Assembly: GCA_018398575.1 (NCBI GenBank)
Contig: JAGTXZ010000011.1
Span: 1,302,001-1,366,000 of the forward strand
Length of the DNA: 64,000 nucleotides
Reading direction: 5' to 3'
Source of the DNA: Ampelomyces quisqualis
Lineage: Eukaryota; Ascomycota; Dothideomycetes; Pleosporales; Phaeosphaeriaceae
Both the position numbers and the translations under genes were made by a program. The notes under the pieces were generated by a model. It did no database searches and was not told the DNA's origin. It saw nothing but the letters and a program-made list of their open reading frames with translations. Shown here piece after piece: positions 23,004-35,300 of this stretch. How positions within the stretch are numbered: position 1 is the first letter of the stretch; each line of letters begins with the position of its first letter.

Positions 23004-25175
23004 ACAGTTTAGAACTATTTATATTATTTTTCTTGCCTGTAAGATAGTACTAGTTTAAGAAGTTCTTATTATCTTATAGTCTACTAAGCGCTAGAGAGAT
23101 AAAACTAAGTATCTTGTAGAGACCTTTTTTTATTAGTATACCTAAAAGGGCCTAGGCCTTCTACTAATAACTATAGTTCTTGCTTTAAATAGTCTTGTAC
23201 AAGTTACCTATAATAGTATTCTTAAATTTATAGTTATAGAACTTGTTAAAGATAATACGTCCTTGTATTACTACGTAGCTAAGAATATTAAAGGTATCTT
23301 TTACGCTTACTTTACTACCTTTTAATAATATTTTGCGTGTAGTTATAAGTCTTATAGTTTAGTATTTATTAAGTACGCGTTTTACTAGTGTTGTATAGCT
23401 ATATACAATTATAAATTAGCTAGCAGATAGTGCTAGATAGTGCACAGTTGCATTTAGGTAGACTTTTAGTATATAGCGTTCTTAGATGTACTATAGAACT
23501 GTCTCTATATACTTCTTACTATTCTTTATAAATTTGCGTAGTAGAACGTTTTAGTTAGACGCTGCAAGGTACTGTTTAACTTACAGATTAATCTTTATCT
23601 TTATTTCTTTGTTTGCTGTTAGTGCGCTTATACTCTATAGAAAGGTATTATCTATAAAGTAGATACAAAGCGTAAAAAAGTCTTTTGGGTTATACTATTT
23701 AGATTTACAAAGGCTTATAGTAATAATTTTAGCCTTTTATACAGCTAGTACGCAGCTTTATCTACTTACTATAAATGCTGCTAACTGTAGCTCTTCTAGC
23801 ATTAAAGGGTTTTTTTGTATATAAATAAGAATGTCTGTTAGTTTGTTATAGGGCACTGTTCTTAACTATTGTCTTTAGCTCTATATTAACTAGTTTTATT
23901 CTTTAATTAGTTTTCTTCTACTTTAGTCTAGTTCTTAAAGTGCACATACTTTATAATTATTATAAGTACAGCTAATCTTATTTTTTCTATACCTATTATA
24001 TTCCTAAATATACTACTATTATCTAAAGATAGCTCTTTGTTATAAAGTATATAGGCCTCTATTAGTTAGTATACTGTAAATAGAACTGTTAGTCTTTATA
24101 ATAAATATAGTATTATAAGCGCGTTATCTTTAAAGTCTTTTAGAAAAAATCTAAAGAAGTTAGCTGCTGTCTACTATTTGTTCTCTTAGTAGTATTCTAT
24201 TACTACTCTAATTTAAGCTTACAGTTTATCTACTATTCTGTCTTATATATTAGTTACGTAGATTATAGTTATAGGCTTTCTATAGTGTACTTTGCGTTTA
24301 GTAGAGCTTAGAGCTGCAGCCTTTCTTCTAACGCAAGTTGTTTTACTAACTAGAGCTCTTTATTTTTATCTCTATTACTTTTATTATACTCTTCTTATTC
24401 TTCTTTACTACTAGAGTAAGCATATTTCTCTAGCAACTTTTATTACTTTTCTATAGCACCTTTACATTTCTGTTTAGGTATAGTAATTAGTGTAGATGTT
24501 GCGTTGTTTTATATTTGCGCAGTATCTTTGTTTCTACTTTTCTTTACTTTCTTTATAGTGCTGTTATTCTGCTCTTCTAGGCGCTTTATTTTAGTAGTTA
24601 GAGTCTTAATGCGTATATCTAGGCTGTTATCCTTCTTCTTCTTACTCTTACTCTGTCTATTAAAGCGTTTGCTACTATTTGCTTTAGGTCCTGTTAATAG
24701 TTTATAAGCTAGGTCTACTAGCGCTCTTATTATTTTTTGTTATTTATAGTTATTATCTTTAGTATTATTATTAAGCTCTAAGCAGAGGCGCCTTTGCCTC
24801 TTGTCTTTAGTAGCACTTACTAGGTTTATAATATTACTATTACTGCCTAAAGTAAAGTATACTATATTATATAGTTAGCTATTATTATTTATATACTATT
24901 CTAGGTTGTATTACTACTAGGCTTAACTTTATCTTATACTAGAGTCTAGTATTTAATTGTAACGCTCTTAAGGCTTCTTATCTTAACGTGTAAGTTAATA
25001 GTTACAGCTAGATTATTATTGTTAGTAATTAGGCACAGCGCTAACGCGTTACATATCTTTAAAGTCTTAACTATATACTAGTCTATAAATTTTAGTTATA
25101 ATAGGTATTTAATAAGTACACTATATTTAAGATATTATAGCTTTATCTTAAAGTTACTGTCTTTAAGCTGCTGTT
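23004..25175 (-). pseudogene. SNF2-helicase-like relic in T, N-terminal half
   Basis: Minus-strand translation from about 25,175 downward is coherent with Gln/Trp-type stops only. It has a hydrophobic-acidic start, then a highly charged stretch with RLEEQNNSTIKKVKK, then VVIQGRIIFNKFYNY and a C-terminal part ending NSSKLF. Removing E1 and one AGTAA copy continues it as TTTNFVYVSIKKII in frame at 15,897. The 846-bp derivative sits just 5' of it (25,182), probably inside the same gene. SNF2 identity rests mainly on the C-terminal half. Confidence 0.4.
24504..24707 (+). other. Non-coding shadow frame opposite the SNF2-like relic
   Basis: A 67-codon open plus-strand frame, very Leu/Phe-rich, lies exactly opposite the charged N-terminal part of the SNF2-like relic. 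Lys/Glu codons read backward give Leu/Phe, so this is a shadow and not a membrane protein. Confidence 0.6.
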
Positions 25176-25181
25176 AACGTG

Positions 25182-26027
25182 CGTTAGGAAAATTTAAGAT
25201 TAATCTAATCAGCCCAATCGCCACGACTCGCGGCAGCCCGACAGCAATACTGTCTACTAGACAATTTGCCAAAGTCGCCCCACTCACTTCTAGTCGCTAG
25301 CGACCTAACAGTAACCTAACAGTATCGCTAGTGTTGCTAGTATCGCTAGTGTTGCCAATGTTGCCAATTTTACTCACGTGACTGTATTGCTGTATTTTCA
25401 TAATTACGTAAGTAACCTAAAAATACAAAATATAGAGCGGAATTCCCTCTTCAAAATGCACTATTCAGAATTTTAATAGCTAGTCTAGTTATTGAGATAT
25501 AGCGCGTTGAAGTTATAAGCTTTTTTAAAAAAACTTTAAAGTACGTTCAACACAATAGATCTCAACGCCCACACTATAATATAATAAAATAAAATAGTCC
25601 TAGAGTAAAATCTGCACTTTAGTTACTATGTTTTTAAAAAAAATTATAATATATTATCTAGTTAAAGTGCTAGAGCTTTAGCGAAAACAAGCCTTAGCAA
25701 AGAACATTAAAAAGTTACAAACTTTACTGGTGTGCATCTCAGCAACTAGAGCAGCTATAAAAATTCTAAATAGTGCGTTTTAAAAAGGGAATTAAGCTCT
25801 ATATTTTAGGTTTTTAGAATAATTACGTAATTGCGCGGGTGGGGCAGGTGGGTCCAGTAGATCAGGTGGATCAATTTAAGCGTTTCAGTCTAATTAGGCA
25901 GCCAGAACAAATAGAGGACTCTAGGGACAGTCAAGCACAGTTAAGAACTGTCTAGTAGCTAGCAGTACAGTTGTGTTAACAGTGTTACCAATGTCGCAGA
26001 TGTTACTAACGTTGTGTTTTCCTAACG
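25182..26027. mobile_element. 846-bp non-autonomous T derivative (foldback/MITE-like), little RIP damage
   Basis: Ends CGTTAGGAAAA and TTTTCCTAACG are inverted, and TG is duplicated on both sides (25,180-25,181 and 26,028-26,029). The left about 200 bp match the right end of T and the right about 95 bp match the left end of T, so it is a T-type element inserted in reverse orientation. The interior is a large palindrome: 25,400-25,498 pairs with 25,736-25,831 (shared cores include AATTACGTAA and GAATTCCCT). It keeps many TCA, CCA, TGA, TGG and CGG triplets that are nearly absent on both sides. No ORF. Confidence 0.8.
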
Positions 26028-26029
26028 TG

Positions 26030-27508
26030 TAGCTATTATTAGCCTTAAAAGTAAGAAGGTCTAGGCAGTTTAATAATGTACGCTGTCTATAATATAGACA
26101 TTAACGTTATTAAGTAACAGTTTAGTTGTTATTGTAGTAAGGCCTATTAGCTAGGTTACTAAAGTAGTAGAAGAACTTAAGACTACTAATGCTAACTACG
26201 TGCGTTCTAGTTCTAAGTTTACAGGCGTTAGCTATCTTTCTATATGTTTAGCTTTAACTTTATTACTATAGTCTTAAATTTCTAAGATTATCTTCTTCTA
26301 TATAGCGCTAGCTATTGCTTTTTAGAATTCTCTTAGTATACTACTATTAGTTAGTCTAAGGCATGTAGTATACTTAAGCTATTTATCTGTTATTAGGCTG
26401 CGCATTATCTTTAAGTAGTTAGCCTATAAGTGTACCTGTTTAATCTTATTATATATGTTCTTATATTTAATAAAATCTATTATCTCTTCAACCTATATAC
26501 GCTAGTCTGCTACATTAATATTATAGCCTATTCTTATAATTACCTATAATATATTATTAGTAGTTGTTATCTTTGCATTACTTCTATACTATTTATTTAA
26601 TTAAGGTAGCTGCTACTTATACTTGTTATTACGTTTCTATAACACGCGCCTTATATAATATATTACGCGTAACAGTTAAGAATAGTGCAGGTAGGTACAA
26701 GAATAGTAAAATAGCTACAGCTTAGTTAGTATATATAGGTGTGCTTATATTATATACTTACTTGTAATAGTATTGTAATATACAGCATAGTATAGTAAAC
26801 GTAGCGTAGAAAATTACATATATTTGCGTTACAGCACTATTATTATTATTGTGTAGTTATAGTACGTTTATTATAGTAACGTAGTATTATATAGTTATAG
26901 TAGTAAGTTAAATTATAAGTATAAGTAAAAGTAAGTAGAGTTTTATTCTAGTATTATATTGCCTCTTACCTAGCGCTAACGTATTATATTATATCTTTAA
27001 GGTAAGTAAAGGTATATTCTAGAGAAGCGCCTCTTACTATATATTATTCTTAGTGCAGCACTGTATAGTACTATATAGCACTATGTAGCACTAAGTAAAA
27101 TTCTTACTTTTTAGGTTTTTGTATTATAGTGTAGGTAACTTACCTCTTGTATATTATAGTAGTAGTACTCTCTTTAGTCTAGTAAGTAAACTTAGCTAAA
27201 TCTACTAGTGCTATTATAGTAGACAGGTTATACTAAAACTTTAGTCCTCTTATAGTAGCACTATACTCTACTGTCTAGTGCACTACCTTATTCTAATGTC
27301 TATAGCTCTATATAGTGTAAGAATATTTATTAAATAGTTATTACCTTATTCTAAGTAGCTAGTAATATATATATACCTTCTATAGTCTTAGGTTTATAGT
27401 ATTGCGTTTAATAGTTTATATCTATTTCTTTAGTGTAGTAAGTGTAACTGCAGGACTCTAGCTTTAGTAAAAACACGTAATAAGGCTGCGTTAGAAGGTT
27501 TAAGTTAT
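26030..27508. other. T interior without recognisable gene
   Basis: 1.5 kb between the 846-bp derivative and E2. It is rich in short TA, AGTA and CTATA runs. The left 200-300 bp may be the 5' end of the SNF2-like relic; I see no domain in the rest. Confidence 0.4.
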
Positions 27509-27695
27509 TGTTATAGGCTAGCCCGCAAAGATAGAATAATAAGGTGCTAGAAAGAGTTGTATTCCTTAAGCTTCTCTACTAGTTACAGAAGGGGTTTATA
27601 TACTCTCTGTGCGTGCTAGTCTATAAAGAGGTAGTAAGGCTAGACTAAGCTCTTTCTAAGAAGGCAAAGAGCTAGGCAAAGCCTAGCCTATTACA
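27509..27695 (-). repeat. E2 LTR (3' LTR, left)
   Basis: 187 bp from TGTTATAGGCT to AGCCTATTACA, near-inverted ends. It differs from the right LTR at about a dozen positions, mostly transitions. Confidence 0.93.
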
Positions 27696-27992
27696 TACTT
27701 CTTTACTTACTCTTCTCTTAATATAGAAGCCTATATTATTATAATATAGCAATTGCGTTGCAAAGACAGGCTAAAGTTATTTTAGCGCTACTTGTTGCCT
27801 AGCTACCTGCTGTGCGCGTACGTCTATACGCCTACTGTAATTTTATATTAGCGCTTAGCTAGCTCTGTCCTAGTTCTTGCACTACTAACACTATCTTCTT
27901 TTAGTCTCTCTCTTTACCTTTAGACTGCGCCTAGACTATACACTAACTATACCTGCTCTTTTAACAATTAACTTATTAATTGCTTTCTAATA

Positions 27993-28420
27993 TTGTCTCT
28001 TGCGCGCTCTAAGCGCCTTCTCTCTAACTCTGTTACGCTCTTAAGGTGCTATTGTTATATAAGCAGTTACAAAGTAACTAGCAACTCTAATAATAAGGCT
28101 GCAACACTAAAGCGCGTGCAGTTTAACTACTTATTATATGTTAAGAAGTGCGCAGTTTGCAGCTATATTAACTACGTATAGGATAGTAGTAAGAAGTACA
28201 GCTTCTATTATATAGTAAAATGCTGTTATAAGTTATTTGCAGGCTAGCTCTTTACGCATCTAGCCCTTTGCGCAGCTCTTAAGGCCTATAAGCTTATTAC
28301 TAACAGTAAAAATATAAAAGTGTACATTAAGAAGGCTAATATGCGCGCTCCTATGTACTTAAAGGCTATAAGTAGTTTTCTAGCTGTACCTATTCTGCAA
28401 CTATTCTTCTAACTTGCTAT
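27993..28420 (+). pseudogene. E2 antisense ORF with KKCAVC motif
   Basis: Plus-strand frame in the 3' region of a minus-strand element. The first 62 codons are fully open and end in YVKKCAVCSYINYV; after a Gln/Trp-type stop it continues with KKYSFYYIVKCCYKLFAG and more protein-like sequence to about 28,420. The KKCAxC motif is shared with the E1 antisense ORF. No clear coiled coil was found here, unlike E1, E3 and E4. Confidence 0.5.
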
Positions 28421-29059
28421 AGTTCTACAATACTAAGCTTAACTTTAAGGTAGCTTACTAGCTTGCTTAGAACAGCAGCGTAACAGCCTTAGCCTTTAGC
28501 TCTACTTCTAATACTTTGTTGTTGTCTCTTGTTATTGCAACGCCTAGCTGCAGGAACTAGGTAAATAACTTAGTTTCTGCTCTAAACATATTAGGCTAAG
28601 GTATGCAGAAGATAATAGCGTTACAGCGTAAGATTATAGCTAACTAGAACGTAAGTAGCAGCTAGCCTGCCTTCTATCTATAAGTTTACTAACTAAAGAT
28701 TACGTAAGGCCTTCTTCTGCGCTACTCTTACTGCTACTTCTATTTCTCCTTGCTTTAAGCTACGCGCAGCGTTGCCTGCAGGCTTTAGTAACAGCCTTCT
28801 AAGCCTGCTCTATTACTACTATTACTACTCTGCGTTCTTTAATAATAATAAGTTACTCTTTGTTAGAAATTAGGCTTAAGCTATTATGTCTTTGTTGTGC
28901 TCTTAGGCTAACTCCTTAGAGTCTTCTGTAAGAGCCTAGCTGTCCTTAGATAGTTACTCTTTTAGAGCCTAAAATAAATTTCTTATAGCCTACGTAGCTC
29001 TAAATTTGTGTACTTGTTATCTCTTAAGTAATGTTGTCTTATAAACGCTTTGTCTAGTT

Positions 29060-32000
29060 GCCTTTAAATGTGTAAAGTGCTTCTATATTAAGAAAGTTCT
29101 TCTTTAGGTGCTATAACAGTATAAGCTATCTTTTCTACTTAACTAGCACTTGTTTCTTATTACAGCCTTATACGTTTTTTTCTTAAAGTATTTCTTCTAC
29201 TTCTTATTTGCGCAGATCTTTGTCCTTATCTTCTAGTTCTAGCGCTAGTCCTAGTTTAGAGTCTTAGAAGACTTAGCTTAGAAGTAGGTCTTTAGAGGCT
29301 AGTTTAATAGGGTTAACGTGCACTATTTTATAAAGGCTTTCTAGTAAATCTAAAGTAACTGTAAGTAGCGTTAGTACAGCTACTATAGTGTACTTTACTT
29401 ATAGCTTATCTAACTTCTTACTTTGCTGTACTGTTTTAACGTTTCTTATTAAGAACTACACCTTGTTTCTAACCTAATATTAGCGTGCTAGTTAACGTGC
29501 CTAATCTGTAGCCTCTTGTTGTTTTTGCTAAGTATATAAGATTGCTGCTTAGGCTATTTTTATTCCTTCTTATAAGTAGCGCACAAACTAGATAGCTCTT
29601 CTCTTTACTATTATATAGAACACTTATTAGATATGCTTAGGCTAGATAGGCAGTATATTATATCTATTTAGTAGTAAATTAGAGCTAACACTAGTTGCAG
29701 AAGAGTTCTTGTTGTTAAGCGCTAGCTAGCAAGCAGCAAGGCACTAGGGCTAATTTGTTTAGAAAAGGTTTATTATAACTCTTAAGACTAATTATATTTC
29801 TTAGTTAGCTTATTTTATACTACTGTCTATTTAAGAGTAGTGTGCTGTAGACAGAAGTTATTTAACTCTAATAAGCTTGCACAGAGTTTTCTAGAATTCT
29901 TCTAGCTAGTTTAAGCTGCAGTTGCTAATTATACTACTTAAGAAACTGTAAAACTACTACTAGACTTCTTTAAATTGCTCTGCGCACTCTTTAGCCTTTA
30001 TTAACAGTATAGCTTCTAGTTGTACGTATTTAGACAGCCTATTAGTAATAACTAAGAGATATTAGAGAGAAGCTTTGCAAGCTTGTAAGAGATTTACTAT
30101 AAAATCTATAGAGATTTAGGCCTAGTATTAATCTACAACTAGGATTAGCTACAAGAGACTCTGTTGTTAGAGGTAAGACACGTAAGCTCTGTAACAATAA
30201 CAGTTACAAACAAACTAAGTAACGTCTGCAGCTATCTTATCCTAATAATAGTCTCTATGCAAGATCTAAAACGTCTTGTTTTTACCTAAGTAACTAGCTA
30301 AGTTTAAGTTATATGCTTACTAAATAACTGTTAGAGTAAGTAGCTCTTACCTTAGCAGCTATATTACGCCTCTTTACTAAAGCGCGCTATGCGCAGAAAC
30401 GTTACAGTTACTAACTTATTAATTTGTCTTAGCCTCTAATAGAAATACTCTAGCGCCCTAGTATACTACTTGTAGACAAGCTTAATATATCTTATCCTAG
30501 CGTATAGCTTTATCTTAAAGCTCTTACATGTGCTAGTCTAAAAAGAAAAGATTTTCTAGAGAAAGCAAACAGTTTCTCTTATAGAGCTATGTAGATATAA
30601 ACTAGATAAAGAGCAGAGTTATAATATACTCTAGTTACAGCATATAACCCTGCGTATTCTGCTTACGCTAGCTTAGCGCGTCTAAACAGGTAGTAAGGCG
30701 CTCTAGGTAGTACTAAAAGTAAAAGTAGAATTTAGATAGCAGTTCTAACTAATATTATTATTACTTTGTAAGCAATCGCGTAGTTATAAAGTATTCTAAA
30801 TTCTTGTAGTCTATAAGAATAGTAAACAGCTTGTAGACACTTTAAAGCTCTAGCGTCTATACTTTAAGGCATTTAATAACTACTATAAGCTTCTTATTAT
30901 AGATAGTATAGTTGCGTTGTACTAGTAACAAGGATATAGAGTAGTATGCAATAGGGTAAAGCACCCTATTAATGTTCTGCAAGAGGTACTTTCTAAGAGC
31001 ACTTCTAAAGCTATCTGCTTCTACTACTATAGGCTGCGCAGAGTTCTACTAAGTTAGAACTAGTTTAGAGCTAAAGACACGCTTTAAGTAGTTAAACGCG
31101 TATTACGCTTTAGTTGTCTATAGAAAGGTAGTATTCTTCTTTGTTAACGCATATAAGAGAGCTATAACGCTAAAGAAATTTAGTATAAAGTCTCTGTAGA
31201 AGTTAGCAAACCTAAGGAAGCTCTAGACTTCTTAAGAGAATGTTAGAGGCTCTTATTTTGTAATAGCCTGTACCTTAGCAAGGTTTAGCTAGACAGCTTA
31301 TTCTGCCTTAATAATATATCTTAAATACTTAACTGTCTTTGTTGTAAAAGTACACTTCTTAAGGTCTAGGTACAAACAGGCGTTATAGAGAAGTTAGAGG
31401 ACCTGTTGTACCTTACTATAGTAGTCTTTAAGTAAACTACTAGAGTAGATAAGTACGTTATCTAGGTATACTATAGCAAAGTCTCCTAGCGTTTCTTTAG
31501 GAGTAGTATTAATGTAACGCTAAAAAGAGAAGAGTACACTAGAGAGTCCTATAAGACAGACAAGCTACTTAAAGAAGCTAAAGCGTATGCAAAATACTGT
31601 AAAGTGCTTATCTTCTACTATAACTCTTATCTAGTAAAAGGCTAAGTAAATATTAACCTTTATAAACTACCTTGCCTAAGAGAGTATACAAAGAGTTTCT
31701 TTAATTAATAAGAGTAAGTATTAATCTGCCTTTGTAATTTTGTTTAGAGCCTAGTAGTTAATACAGAGGCGCTATGCACCTAAAGCTTTCTTTACTAGCA
31801 GAACTAGAGCCTCTACTGCAAAAGAGCTAGCGCAGATTTAGCTCTTATTTAGAAGGTCTGCAACTTACTGTTGCAGCTCTATTAGCTAATTGCGAGGCAT
31901 AGAGTATAACAGACTCTAAGAAAGGTCTAGAGTCTTTCTATCTTTGCTTAGTTAAAGTTAGATATAATAGTCTATCTAGCTTTTGTATAGAAGTAGACTA

Positions 32001-32700
32001 AAGGTAGAGCGTCTATTAAAAACATCTACAAAGTCTAAGATCTGCAGTAGAAATAAAGTTATTAATGTCTACTCCTTAGGTAACTTGCTTAACATGTTTG
32101 TTATAGCGTAGATACTAGTTACAGCAAACATTATATAGCGCTTTTATAACTTAGAATAGTTATAAAACTCTTATATTGCCTTAGTAGTGCTAATTTCTTT
32201 TAGAGGTAAAAGAGTAGTGCAGCAGGCCTTCTTCTTTACTAGTAGGTTCCTAGCCTGCCTAATAGTTATTGTGCTGTTAGTTGCATAAATAGCTACTTCT
32301 TTGCAAGCTAGCTATAGTTTCCCTAGGATTAAGTTATAGGTAAAGCTAAAGACTAAGTAAGCAACTAATTGCAATCGCTAACTATTAATATTATAGTCTA
32401 AGAACGCAATTTAAGTAATTAACGTAGGCGTACTATCTGTAGCAGCCTGCTTTAGGCGTTGTAGCAGAATATTAGTAGTGTATACTTCTATCCTATCTGC
32501 TAGCGCAGCGTTAATAGCGCTGTAACACTTACATCTTATATCTACTAAGGCGTTAATATTAGTAGCGCTATTTAGTAACAGTAAAACAAGAAATAGGTTG
32601 CTGTTAAGGTAGTTAAGTAGCGTTTCTTGTTCCCTATCTCCTCTACTAACACTATTTAAGAGGCGCCTCTATCCCTCTAAAAAGGTAAAGGCTACTAGTT
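29060..32700 (-). pseudogene. E2 pol relic ending in a chromodomain
   Basis: Minus strand. The RT catalytic box YLDNVLIYSS (about 31,447-31,475) keeps one Asp and changes the other to Asn, followed by CLYLDLKKCTF and the FANFYRDFI segment (near 31,220). The integrase zinc/core region lies at about 30,250-29,400 and includes ISIDFIV. The C-terminus at about 29,220-29,080 reads EVEEIL-EKNV, KQVLVK, then FLNIEALYTF, a chromodomain. Stops occur at Gln/Trp positions throughout. Confidence 0.85.
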
Positions 32701-32769
32701 TTTTAAAATCTCTGTTAGGGCTTTCTTACTACGCAAAGCGCTAATAGCGTAGATCTATACTGCGTTTAG

Positions 32770-33850
32770 ACAGCCCTACACGTAGTGTTCTTGCTTACTA
32801 CAACGCGTACATAAATTACCTTTATAACGCTGCTTATAGAGCTTCTTAAAGACCTAGTTTTTTAACTAAGGTTAGCCTGCACTATTTACTTGCTAGGCCT
32901 TAACCTGTTCTTTTATCTCTAAACTTATACTAACTGCAGACACTATTACTATCTTAACGTCCCTGTTTAAGTCTCTTTTTGCCTAGGTCCCTTCTTTTGT
33001 GTATAAGTGTTAATGCTCCTTAATAGCTACAGTTTCTAAGTTAATTGCAATAGATTAATACTCTACTACTACCTAGTTGTAATTAGTACAGGAAACGCTA
33101 CAGTAAAGGGCAACTTGTTACAAAGAGTAGTTTAAGGCGCATTATAATTTGTTAAGTTACTGTTTATTATCTTACGTTATCTCTCTATATTATAAGAGGA
33201 GAGACTTAAAGCGCAGGAAGAAGTTAGTAAAGAACTCTTTCCTAGCCTAGCACAGCCTCTCTAAAACTACTTAAGCACGTTCTTTACTATGCTTATCTCT
33301 ATAGCAGAAATTAAGATATTTTATAAAGTTTATAGAGTTCTAATTGCCTACTTTCCCTCTGCTAGCGTAGTAGAGGGTAACTTTCTGTTAGACCTTTAGC
33401 AACAAGTTAGCCTAAATAAAAGCGTATTAGTCCTAGGCGCTTCTAATAAAAGTAGAGTTAGTGTTAAGCTTATAGGTTATAGTAACCTTCTAGGCAGTAA
33501 AGCAAGACTTGTTGCCTAAAAACAGGTTACCTAAGAGTAGTAGCTTGCCCTAGACTAAAGGAAGAGCAGAAGTAGTAAGTATTAAATTTCTAGTAGTTTA
33601 CGCGTAGTAAAGTGCTAGAGGGGGTTTAGCGTAGAAGCTAAAGAAGAGGAAGAGAGGTTTGTAAGTTAAGTAACAAGAGACTAGAGTACTGTCCCTAAGG
33701 CGTTAATTTGGTTCTCTATAGCTTAAAGGCAACTGTCTAATAGAGCATAGCAAGCCTAAAGGTTAGTTTAAGACTCTTACCCTTTAGGCTCTAACTTAGT
33801 GTTAGAGTGTTAGTTAGATAGAGCTATTCTGCAGTTATTGTTGTATTAGG
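32770..33850 (-). pseudogene. E2 gag relic with intact CCHC knuckle
   Basis: A zinc knuckle at 32,770-32,811 reads LCTRCSKQEHYV-GC, that is C-x2-C-x4-H-x4-C with all four ligands kept. The upstream capsid-like region extends to the 5' LTR at 33,863. Its Cys codons are TGT, whose G is followed by a pyrimidine and so is spared by the YGR rule. Confidence 0.7.
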
Positions 33851-33862
33851 AAGAAATACAAT

Positions 33863-34049
33863 TGTTATAGGCTAGCCTGCAAAGATAGAACAATAAGGTG
33901 CTAGAAAGAGTTATATTTCTTAAGCTTCTCTACTAGTTACAAAAGAGGTTTATATACCTTCTGTGCGTACTAGTCTATAAAGAGGTAGTAAGGCTAGACT
34001 AAGCTCTTCCTAAGAAGGCAAAGGGCTAGGCAAAGCCTAGCCTATTACA
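33863..34049 (-). repeat. E2 LTR (5' LTR, right)
   Basis: 187 bp, same ends as the left copy and followed by the GTTAT duplication at 34,050-34,054. Confidence 0.93.
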
Positions 34050-34144
34050 GTTATATGCTAGCGTCTAGTAGTTTATATAGAATTATAGAGAAGTTTTTTA
34101 TGCGTCTATAGTTCTATTAGCAAGAGAAACTGTTTGTTGCCTTC

Positions 34145-34394
34145 TGTAAGAAGGCTAACTCTAAGAGTAGCTGCCAAAGTATAAAGGTTGTAAATTTAAT
34201 ACCTATAGCTAATACTAGGTTCTAAGAGTTTTACAGTAGCTATCTAGACTCTAACAGTTCTAGTCTAGAGCAGGATTTAGTTCTAGGCTCTAGACCTTCT
34301 AAGGCGTTCTGGTGCAAAAGGTGCTAGGCCCTTCTATTCTAGGACCTAAGGTTTTTACATAACTAAGAGATTCTCTAGGCAGTAGCCTATTATA
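34145..34394 (-). repeat. E3 terminal repeat (LTR-like, left), heavily mutated
   Basis: 250 bp from TGTAAGAAGG to CCTATTATA. Relative to the right copy it shows CGG to CAG, CCGGG to CTAGG, TTCCAGG to TTCTAGG and TTGGTT to TTAGTT, all C/G transitions between a pyrimidine and a purine. Confidence 0.8.
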
Positions 34395-34699
34395 GTATCT
34401 CTCTACTTTAGCGCTAGCGCAAGCAGGCTGCGCGTTACACTAAAACAAAAACAACACTATTTAGAATAATAGTTCTATATTTTTAACTCTCTTTTTAGAT
34501 AGAACGCATACTATTTTAAGCTTTATATTCTGTATTACAACTTGCCTTACACTTCTTATAGCGCTCTAGCGTATTTTCTATATTACCTTGTTATTTTCTG
34601 CAATACTAATGTCTTTACGCGCCTCTTCTAGAAAACGCACTTGTAGTAAAAGTCCTGCTATAGTAAGTCTAATCTATCTAGCAGTGTCTATCTATGTTA

Positions 34700-35300
34700 C
34701 TAATAGTAATAGAAACTAGCTAATATTATTGTTAAGAGCGCGCTTAATCTACTATGCTATCTAGCTTATACTATTTAGCAGCTTAAGGGCAAAGACTAAA
34801 AGTGTAAAATTACTCTTATAGAGTTAACTTACTCTAGCTGCAAGGTTAAGTATATTACCTGTAGGCCTATAAGTTATTTTAGTATTTCTAATTTACTTAG
34901 GCCTATTCTTATTACTTTCTAAGTGCTAGACGTCCTTAAGATTGTAGTTATCTTGCTTTGCAACACTTTAGCTATAGACCTTAAGCTTAAGAAGTTATTA
35001 ACTAGGCATTCTATAGCTAGTCTACGCTCTAGTTTTATTAAGAAGTTATAGGCTGCTTAGGCAAAGTTGCGCAGGAATAACAAGTCTAGCTACTAAGAGC
35101 CTACGCGTAAAGTTACAGAACTTAATACGCTAGTTAATATCTACAGGCTTCTCTAGCAGGTTATAGCTAAGTAAGATTGTCTTAAAGAGTGCGTTATAAC
35201 TCTTATAGACGCAGTTTATTAGGTTAAGAAGCATAGAAGTTTTTACCTCCTCTTATAGTCTATATAACATTCTAGTAACATTTTTCTTTAGACTTATAAG
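34700..35300 (+). pseudogene. E3 antisense ORF: Cys-containing start plus coiled coil
   Basis: Plus strand within a minus-strand element, between chromodomain and 3' LTR. Reading through Gln/Trp-type stops gives KCKITLIELTYSSCKVKYITC, then LRPILITFQVLDVL, then a long charged amphipathic run (SSFIKKL, AKLRRNNKSSY, IYRLLQQVIAK, VKKHRSFYLLL). Same position and orientation as in E1, E2 and E4. The frame may extend to about 35,900. Function unknown. Confidence 0.5.

Larger units (their letters stand above)
27509..34049 (-). mobile_element. E2: Ty3/Gypsy chromovirus, complete but RIP-dead
   Basis: 6,541 bp, flanked by GTTAT at 27,504-27,508 and GTTAT at 34,050-34,054. Two 187-bp LTRs. Minus-strand gag, pol and chromodomain, plus an opposite-strand Cys ORF at the 3' end. 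It is inserted in T sequence only about 90 bp from E3. Confidence 0.92.

Noticed and set aside
24504..24707. Possible small membrane protein (Leu/Phe-rich)
   Set aside because: It lies exactly opposite a Lys/Glu-rich coding relic; the hydrophobic pattern is the reverse reading of charged codons.
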